64,000 nt of DNA. It comes from Sphingopyxis sp. PET50 (GTDB taxonomy: Bacteria > Pseudomonadota > Alphaproteobacteria > Sphingomonadales > Sphingomonadaceae). A program made the position numbers and the translations under genes. Of the stretch, positions 55,878-64,000 are shown in pieces. Within the stretch, counting starts at the first letter, position 1. Every line of letters begins with the position of its first letter. Location of the stretch: the NCBI RefSeq assembly GCF_025244705.1, contig NZ_CP104207.1, positions 682,001 through 746,000 on the forward strand. Direction: 5' to 3'. The notes beneath the pieces were generated by a model. The model saw only the letters and a program-made list of their open reading frames with translations, did no database searches and was not told where the DNA came from.

Positions 55878-56736
55878 TTATTGGCCCTTACGTTCGGGGG
55901 TCAGGTCGGTTCCGGCACGGCCCGAGCGCAAGGCCCGGAACCAGCTCACCGGGTTGTACCATTGGGCCGAGCCGTCGGTCGAGAAGGTGATGATTTCGGC
56001 GCGGCCGACGATGACGTCGAAGGGGACGGCGCCGCCCAACCCCAAAGCACCGACCGGGACGCGGCTGTCGGCGCTGCCGTCGCGGTTGTCGCCCATCAGG
56101 AAAAGATGGCTCGGCAGGCACTTCATAGGGTCCGAATTCGTCGACTTCGGGCCGCTCGCCCATGTCGATCGTGTCGTAGGAGGCGCCGTTCGGCAGGGTT
56201 TCGCGAATGATCGGCACGACCAGGGTCTCGTTGCCCGATGCGTCGACCTGTTTGAACCGGTCGAGCGCGCTGTTGCCATATTTGTCGCGCGAGGGGGTGT
56301 TGGCATCGACGGGGATGCGCATGTCCGGTTGCTGCTCGCGCTTGACGGCCTTGCCGTTGATGAACAGCGCGCCGCCCTTCAACTCGATCGTGTCGCCGGG
56401 CAGGCCGATCACGCGTTTGATATAGTCGGTGCGGTCGATCGGATGCTCGAGCACGACGATGTCGCCGCGCTCGGGCAGTTTTTCGAATATGCGGCCCTTC
56501 ATCTTGGGTAGCAGGTGAAAGCTCGCCGAGGCATAGGACCAGCCATAGGGATATTTGCTGACGATCAGCCGGTCGCCGCTCAGCAGACCAGGCATCATCG
56601 AATCGGACGGGATATAGAAGGGCTTGGCGAGCAGGCTGTGGATGCCGAGCACGAGCAGCAGGATCAGCGCGATATCGCGGATGAACTTGCCCCAGCTTTC
56701 TTCCTTGGCCCCGCTCTTCGTCTTGTTCTTCGCCAT
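55878..56736 (-). CDS. lepB: signal peptidase I; one apparent frameshift
   Basis: LepB removes signal peptides in the inner membrane. It begins MAKNKTKSGAKEESWGKFIR, with one membrane helix at about residues 18-35. The catalytic Ser is in FYIPSDSMMPGLLSGDRLIV and the Lys in DYIKRVIGLPGDTIELKGGA. A gained base near 56109-56112 (GCCGAGCCATC on the coding strand) moves the frame. The continuing frame has LFLMGDNRDGSADSRVPVG, the box E region, and ends at 55878. Corrected length is about 285 residues. As an essential gene its frameshift is best read as an error. It starts one base after the acpS stop. Confidence 0.95.
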
Positions 56737-56737
56737 G

Positions 56738-57139
56738 TCAGTCCTTGATTGCCTCGATGATGACGAAGGCCTGCGCCCAGGGATGGTCGTCGGTCAGCGT
56801 CAGATGAATATGGGCCTTGTATCCGGCGGGGATCATCGCCGCGAGCCGCTCGGCCGCGCCGCCCGTCAGCGCCAGCGTCGGCGCCCCCGACGGCGCGTTG
56901 ACGACGCCGATGTCCTTCATGAACACCCCGCGCTTGAAACCGGTGCCGACGGCTTTCGAAAAGGCCTCCTTGGCGGCGAAGCGTTTGGCATAGGTCCCTG
57001 CGCGGGTGAAGGGGCGCCGCGCCGCCTTGGCGCGCTCGATATCGGTGAAGACACGCTTTTCAAACCGCTCGCCGAAGCGGTCGAGCGATGCCTGGATGCG
57101 CTCGATATTGCAGAGGTCGGAACCGAGACCAATGATCAA
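56738..57139 (-). CDS. acpS: holo-ACP synthase
   Basis: AcpS adds the phosphopantetheine arm to acyl carrier protein. The 133-residue product starts, at TTG 57139, [20 protein letters not shown], carrying the Mg-binding Asp, and [20 protein letters not shown] with the key Glu-Lys region. Downstream come lepB and then a PerM-type gene. No ATG lies near the conserved start, so the TTG is likely. It is separated from pdxJ by a family B-like repeat. Confidence 0.95.
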   Translation of the reverse strand: MIIGLGSDLCNIERIQASLDRFGERFEKRVFTDIERAKAARRPFTRAGTYAKRFAAKEAFSKAVGTGFKRGVFMKDIGVVNAPSGAPTLALTGGAAERLAAMIPAGYKAHIHLTLTDDHPWAQAFVIIEAIKD

Positions 57140-57142
57140 AGC

Positions 57143-57285
57143 AAATCCTCCCCGGAATGGGGAGGGGGACCGCCCCGGAACGGGATGGTGGAGGAGGCTA
57201 TCGGCCTCACGCGACGTCGAAGGCCCATTGCCCCCTCCGTCAGCGCTTCGCGCTGCCACCTCCCCGCAAGCGGGGAGGGATTTTC
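57143..57285. repeat. family B-like intergenic repeat inside the operon
   Basis: AATCCTCCCCGGAATGGGGA, GGGGGACCGCCCCGGAACGG, then CAGCGCTTCGCGCTGCCACC and TCCCCGCAAGCGGGGAGGGA. It is a diverged, shorter member of the family seen at 11126 and 26250. It lies between pdxJ and acpS, in the middle of an otherwise tightly packed gene group. Confidence 0.7.
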
Positions 57286-57293
57286 GTTTCCGC

Positions 57294-58025
57294 TCACCCT
57301 CTTGCCTCGTCCATCAAATCGCGCATCCGGCGTACCGCGGTGTCGAGCCCGGTGAAGATCGCCTCGCCGATGAGATAATGGCCGATGTTGAGTTCGGCGA
57401 GCTGCGGGATCGCGGCGATGGGGACGACATTGTCGTAGGTCAGGCCGTGCCCCGCATGCGGCTCGATGCCGTTCTTCCACGCCAGCGCGGCGGCGTCGGC
57501 GATGCGGCGGAGTTCGGCTGCGCGGTCCTCGCCCTCGACATGCGCATAGCGGCCGGTGTGGAATTCGACCACCGGTGCTTTCAGCCGCATGGCGGCCTCG
57601 ATCTGGCGGGGGTCGGGTTCGATGAACAGGCTGACGCGGATGCCCGCGTCGGACAGGCGCGCGACGATCGGCGCGAGATGATTATGCTGCCCCGCCGCGT
57701 CGAGCCCGCCCTCGGTGGTGCGCTCCTCGCGCTTTTCGGGAACGATGCACGCGGCATGCGGTGCGTGGCGCAGCGCGATCTCGAGCATGTCCTCGGTGGC
57801 CGCCATTTCGAGGTTCAGCGGCAGGTCGGTCGCGGCCTGGATGCGGGCAAGATCGTCGTCGCGGATATGGCGGCGATCCTCGCGCAGATGCGCGGTGATG
57901 CCGTCGCCGCCGACTGCCGCGACGATCTCCGCCGCGCGCACCGGATCGGGATGCGCGCCGCCGCGGGCGTTCCGGATCGTCGCGACATGGTCGATGTTGA
58001 CGCCGAGGCGCAGGCGCCGGCTCAT
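57294..58025 (-). CDS. pdxJ: pyridoxine 5'-phosphate synthase
   Basis: PdxJ joins deoxyxylulose phosphate and aminoacetone phosphate to make pyridoxine phosphate. The 243-residue product (ATG 58025) shows [60 protein letters not shown] and [20 protein letters not shown]. The start overlaps the stop of the upstream serine hydrolase by one base (TGATG), so both are coupled. pdxJ-acpS-lepB is a common proteobacterial order. Confidence 0.98.
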   Translation of the reverse strand: MSRRLRLGVNIDHVATIRNARGGAHPDPVRAAEIVAAVGGDGITAHLREDRRHIRDDDLARIQAATDLPLNLEMAATEDMLEIALRHAPHAACIVPEKREERTTEGGLDAAGQHNHLAPIVARLSDAGIRVSLFIEPDPRQIEAAMRLKAPVVEFHTGRYAHVEGEDRAAELRRIADAAALAWKNGIEPHAGHGLTYDNVVPIAAIPQLAELNIGHYLIGEAIFTGLDTAVRRMRDLMDEARG

Positions 58026-59090
58026 CAGCAATTCACCTTCGACAATATATCATAAGCGAAGCCTTTTCCTTCCCAAGGGTCGCCATAATTTGCGGGGCGG
58101 TGGCGTGAGAAGAAGATGACCGCACGCCCTGTTTCGGGGAGCAGATAGTTGCGATGCTCGAATCCGGCAATTTGGCCTTGCCGTTCGACGATACGCGTCT
58201 CGGCGGAACAGCTCAGCGAGTTTCGCCGGGAAAATCCATTGGTGAAAACCATAAAAGCCATTGCTCCGCTCGCTCTGCCACATCGCTTCGCGCGCGCCGG
58301 CGGGAAGCAGGTCTCCCTTCAGCAGCGCACGGTCAAAGCTCCACAGGTCGGCGATGCTGCCATAGGCGCCGCCGGAAGCGCCATAGACGCCGAGGTTGAG
58401 GAGCGGATCGAGTTCCGCATACTCTCCATTCGGCTGGACGTGAGCAGGGATGCCGCCGCCTAGATGATAGACGCCGACGCTTTTGAGCCCGAGCGGCCCC
58501 GCCAGCCGTTCGCGGAGCAGCACTTCGAATGCGCTGCCTGTGACCCGGCGAAGTATCTCGGCCAGGACGATCGTGTCGCAATTATTGTATTCAAACTTCG
58601 CAGGCGGCGCGGCGCGTGGCGCGCCCGCACAGAAGCCGCCAGCGGCGTCGGCTGGGGAGACCGCCGCTGCACGATAAAAGCTCGGTATCCCGTCGGCGTC
58701 GGCTTCGCTCGTGTCGGGCTGGGGCAGGCCGCTATTATGTAGCAGCAAGTCGCGGATGCGGATATTCGCACCGTCGGGCGCTTTCCATTCGGGCCAGTAG
58801 CGCGTCACGGGCGCATCGAGGTCGAGCTTGCCTTTGGCGACTTCCTGCATCGTCAGTACCGCGGCAAGCTGCTTGGTGATCGAGGCCCAGCGCCACACTG
58901 CGTCGACGGGCACCGGATCGGCCCCGATGGTTAGAATCCGGTAGCTTCCGTCGGCTTCGCCGATCAGGATGACCCCGTCGAATTTTTCGGCTTCGGCCCG
59001 CTCCTTGATTGCATGGTCCTCCGCAGGCGCGGCGGCAGCGAGGGGCGTAACCGCCAGCAGGGGCGCCAGTAAGGCGAGGCGGACGCTCAA
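58025..59090 (-). CDS. serine beta-lactamase-fold hydrolase; one apparent frameshift
   Basis: The product has a signal peptide after a TTG start ([20 protein letters not shown]) that overlaps the pyrE stop. Class C-type motifs are [20 protein letters not shown] (SxxK: Ser-Ile-Thr-Lys), [20 protein letters not shown] (YxN: Tyr-Asn-Asn), and a weaker third motif. A gained base near 58208-58216 (TGAGCTG on the coding strand) shifts the C-terminal part; the other frame has [20 protein letters not shown] and ends at 58025. Corrected length is about 354 residues. Such proteins are often esterases or peptidases rather than beta-lactamases. It sits between pyrE and pdxJ. Confidence 0.87.
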
Positions 59091-59668
59091 ACCGCGCGGC
59101 TCCCGGGCTTCACCGCCTGGGTCTTGGCCAGTTCGGGCGGCAGTTCGTCGGGCGCATAGGTCGGGAAGTTGATCGCGACGAGCGGATAGAAGGGGACGCC
59201 GAGGTCGACGCTGCCCGCCGAGCGGTCGACGAGCGCGGCTTCGGCGATCACCTCGCCGCCGGCTTCGGCGATGCAGGCCATCGCTTCGCGCGACGACAGG
59301 CCGGTGGTGACGACATCCTCGACCATCAGCACTTTCGCGCCTGCCGGGATGGTGAAGCCGCGGCGCAGTTCGAAGGTACCGGTCGGGCGCTCGACGAAGA
59401 TCGCGGGCTTGCCGAGCGCGCGGCCCATTTCGTGGCCGATGATGACGCCGCCCATGGCGGGCGAGACGACGATGTCGATCGCATGCTTGAGTTCGCGCGG
59501 CAGCTTGGCGGCGAGCGCGATGGCCAGGCGCCCGGCGCGCTCGGTGTCCATCAGCACGCGCGCGCATTGCAGATAATATTCGCTGTGCCGCCCGGAGGAG
59601 AGCAGGAAATGCCCCTGCAGCAGGGCGTCGGCGGCGCGGAATTCGGCGAGGATTTCGTCGTCGGTCAT
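59087..59668 (-). CDS. pyrE: orotate phosphoribosyltransferase
   Basis: PyrE joins orotate to PRPP to make orotidine monophosphate. The 193-residue product shows LSSGRHSEYYLQCARVLMDT, IDIVVSPAMGGVIIGHEMGR, and the PRPP-binding VLMVEDVVTTGLSSREAMAC. It starts the minus-strand unit pyrE-hydrolase-pdxJ-acpS-lepB-perM-like and is divergent from coxB. The stop overlaps the next TTG by two bases. Confidence 0.98.
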   Translation of the reverse strand: MTDDEILAEFRAADALLQGHFLLSSGRHSEYYLQCARVLMDTERAGRLAIALAAKLPRELKHAIDIVVSPAMGGVIIGHEMGRALGKPAIFVERPTGTFELRRGFTIPAGAKVLMVEDVVTTGLSSREAMACIAEAGGEVIAEAALVDRSAGSVDLGVPFYPLVAINFPTYAPDELPPELAKTQAVKPGSRAV

Positions 59669-59899
59669 GGGAGAATGGGTCTTTTTTCATGAGCGTCGTC
59701 CGGGGCGGACGACAGGGTGAAAGCGGCGGTTTTTCCCGCGCTGCAAAATAGTGTTAGAGATGCTTGAGGCAAGCGGCAAGCGGGTCTATAGCGCCCGCAA
59801 GATTCAGCCCGCAGGACGGCTGCCGCGACGCATGTCCGGCCGTTTTTCCAGCGGGTTGGGCGGCAAAAAGAACAACAGGCAACGGGCGGCACTATCCTT

Positions 59900-62700
<2,801 letters not shown>

Positions 62701-62742
62701 TGACTTCGGCAGGGGGCGTTTCCCCTTAGGGCCGGAGTAGAC

Positions 62743-63654
62743 ATGGCGCAGAGCCTGACCCACGGCGAAACGGCGCTTCCCGCCGACTGGCGCGACCTGT
62801 TCGCGTTGACCAAGCCGCGCGTGATGTCGCTGGTGGTGTTCACCGCGCTGTGCGGGCTGCTCGCAGCCCCCGGCCAGGTGCATCCGGTCCTCGCCTTTTC
62901 GTCGATCCTCGCGATCGCGCTGGGGGCGGGGGCGTCGGGCGCGCTCAATCAATGGTATGAGGCGGGGCTGGACGCCAGGATGAAGCGTACCGCGGGACGT
63001 CCGCTGCCCGCCGGGCGGCTCGATCCGCAGACCGCGCTGCAATTCGGCGTCGGGCTCGCCGCGTTCTCGCTGTTCCTGATGCTGTTCGCGTCGAACTGGC
63101 AGGCGACCCTGCTGCTCGCTGCATCGATCCTTTTCTACGTCTTCGTCTATACCATGTGGCTGAAGCCGCGGACGCCGCAGAATATCGTCATCGGCGGCGC
63201 GGCGGGCGCCTTTCCGCCGCTGATCGGCTGGGTCGCGGCGACGGGCAGCGTGGCGCCCTTGCCGGTGCTGTTGTTCCTGCTGATCTTCCTGTGGACGCCG
63301 CCGCATTTCTGGGCGCTCGCGCTGTTCGTCCGCTCGGACTATGCCGCCGCGGGCATCCCGATGATGCCGGTCGTCGCGGGCGAGAAATCGACGCGCCGCC
63401 AGATCCTTGCCTATGCGCTCATCATGGCGGCGGCGGCGATCGCGCCCTGGCCGCTCGGCTACGCCGGCGCGCTCTATGGCTGGGTGGCGGTCGTCCTCTC
63501 GGCGCTGTTCGTGCTGTTGTCGCTCCAGGTTGGCACGCGCACCGCGCGCGAGGGCGATGCGATGACCCCCGAAAAGCGGCTCTTCGCCTTTTCGATCGCC
63601 TATCTTTTCGTCCTGTTCGGCGCCGTGGTTGCCGATCATTGGTGGCCGCTATGA
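62743..63654 (+). CDS. ctaB: protoheme IX farnesyltransferase (heme O synthase)
   Basis: CtaB adds a farnesyl group to heme b, the first step to heme a for the oxidase encoded upstream. The 303-residue membrane enzyme has about nine helices and both Asp-rich type motifs: [20 protein letters not shown] (NxxxD...DxxMxRT) and [20 protein letters not shown]. It follows coxA by 59 bases with a weak hairpin between them (62692-62717). The stop overlaps the next ATG by four bases. Confidence 0.97.
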   Translation: MAQSLTHGETALPADWRDLFALTKPRVMSLVVFTALCGLLAAPGQVHPVLAFSSILAIALGAGASGALNQWYEAGLDARMKRTAGRPLPAGRLDPQTALQFGVGLAAFSLFLMLFASNWQATLLLAASILFYVFVYTMWLKPRTPQNIVIGGAAGAFPPLIGWVAATGSVAPLPVLLFLLIFLWTPPHFWALALFVRSDYAAAGIPMMPVVAGEKSTRRQILAYALIMAAAAIAPWPLGYAGALYGWVAVVLSALFVLLSLQVGTRTAREGDAMTPEKRLFAFSIAYLFVLFGAVVADHWWPL

Positions 63655-63806
63655 CCGATCCGACCCCCGACGCGCCCGAACCTTTCGACGAGGCCGAATA
63701 CCGGCGGCGCCAGCGCAGCCGCGCGAACCTGATGGCGGTGCTGCTGTTCGCGCTCGCCTTGCTCTTCTTCTTCATCACCATCGCCAAGATGACGGTGCTC
63801 AAATGA
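63651..63806 (+). CDS. small one-TM protein of the cox operon
   Basis: The 51-residue product ([20 protein letters not shown]) has a polar N-terminal half and one membrane helix (about residues 28-46), ending [10 protein letters not shown]. It matches the small CoxF-type proteins between ctaB and cox11 of alphaproteobacteria in position and layout, but the sequence is too short to be sure. It overlaps ctaB and cox11 by four bases each, so it is translationally coupled to both. Confidence 0.85.
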   Translation: MTDPTPDAPEPFDEAEYRRRQRSRANLMAVLLFALALLFFFITIAKMTVLK

Positions 63807-64000
63807 TCGCGCGCCTGTCGCCCAACGCGAAGACCGCCAGCCTCGCCGGACTGTTGGCGCTGTCGATGGTCGGGCTGGGCTTTGCCGCGGTGCCGCTCTA
63901 CAATCTCTTCTGCCGCGTCACCGGCTTTGGCGGGACGACGCAGCGTTACGACCCCATTGCCGCCGCGGCCGAACCGCAGGTTCTCAGCCAGACGATCTCG
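63803..64000 (+). CDS. ctaG: Cox11-type copper chaperone of cytochrome c oxidase, cut by the window end
   Basis: The first 66 residues are visible: [20 protein letters not shown], one membrane helix, then [20 protein letters not shown], the Cox11 signature with the conserved Cys. Cox11/CtaG inserts CuB into subunit I. The frame is open to the window end. The ATG overlaps the preceding gene by four bases. Confidence 0.95.
   Translation, partial: MIARLSPNAKTASLAGLLALSMVGLGFAAVPLYNLFCRVTGFGGTTQRYDPIAAAAEPQVLSQTIS

Noticed and set aside
58025..59090. Beta-lactam resistance gene
   Set aside because: The class C-like motifs are shared with esterases and peptidases, the third motif is weak, and the context is housekeeping.

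Overview
The window is about 64 kb of high-GC (roughly two-thirds G+C) alphaproteobacterial chromosome. The gene families point to a sphingomonad, with Sphingopyxis-like organisms as my best guess: a class I lysyl-tRNA synthetase, a 530-residue isocitrate lyase beside a RamB/ScfR-type regulator, rpmF-plsX-fabH-ihfA-merR, pyrE-pdxJ-acpS-lepB, and coxB-coxA-ctaB-cox11. Intergenic regions are full of GC-rich inverted repeats. The genus is an inference from family resemblance; no search was possible.

Layout. 1-2.7 kb: an exported protein of unknown function, an IS5-family insertion sequence sitting inside a dispersed inverted repeat, and two small membrane proteins. 2.7-7.8 kb: recF, then a minus-strand group made of an ECF sigma factor, a lipoprotein VWA protein and a one-TM TPR protein. 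7.8-11 kb: a ScfR/RamB-like regulator divergent from isocitrate lyase. 11.7-15 kb: a WYL-like mini protein, an ArsC-family protein and two YkuD-type transpeptidases. 15-18.5 kb: accC-accB-aroQ and thiS-thiG. 18.6-27.7 kb: small stress and envelope proteins, a RarD-like transporter, pyrC, ygfZ, a retropepsin-like protease, an MBL hydrolase and a MAPEG protein. 28-31 kb: the rpmF to merR operon. 31-38 kb: sixA, a MITE-like element, a DinG-type helicase, a PilZ protein, a PCu(A)C fusion with a membrane LuxR protein and a DUF4199 protein. 38-40.4 kb: lysS and a single-domain asparaginase. 40.5-42.8 kb: a cysteine-repeat precursor, an MNIO (DUF692) enzyme and a HvfC/BufC-type partner. 42.8-50.6 kb: a desaturase, a GGDEF-EAL-PilZ protein, an amidohydrolase, an RcnB-like protein, a [2Fe-2S] protein and a class II aldolase. 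50.9-54.7 kb: a YadA-type autotransporter, rpsU and an FKBP isomerase. 54.8-59.7 kb: a PerM-type protein, lepB, acpS, pdxJ, a serine hydrolase and pyrE. 59.9 kb to the end: cytochrome c oxidase genes, with cox11 cut by the window edge.

The most interesting system is the three-gene cluster at 40547-42792. It has the make-up of a bufferin/HvfA-type copper-binding RiPP pathway: an exported precursor with 14 cysteines and 12 Cys-Lys-Gly motifs in 51-bp tandem repeats, an MNIO multinuclear iron enzyme whose stop overlaps the next start, and the DUF2063/HvfC-type partner. The precursor repeat differs from the precursor classes I know, so it may be an undescribed subclass.

A second strong signal is technical. 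Twenty genes in the window are each broken by single-base shifts (23 sites: 21 net insertions, 2 net deletions), including genes that should be essential or highly conserved (lepB, coxA, coxB, ihfA). Both halves of every gene remain intact and the sites share sequence contexts, so I treat them as base-calling errors and annotate each gene as one reading unit.

The intergenic DNA carries several families of inverted repeats. One copy is split by the IS element at a CTAG, one supplies the C-terminal codons of a PilZ gene, and one 264-bp element at 31833-32096 has MITE-like 32-bp terminal inverted repeats. I saw no tRNA, rRNA or CRISPR array.
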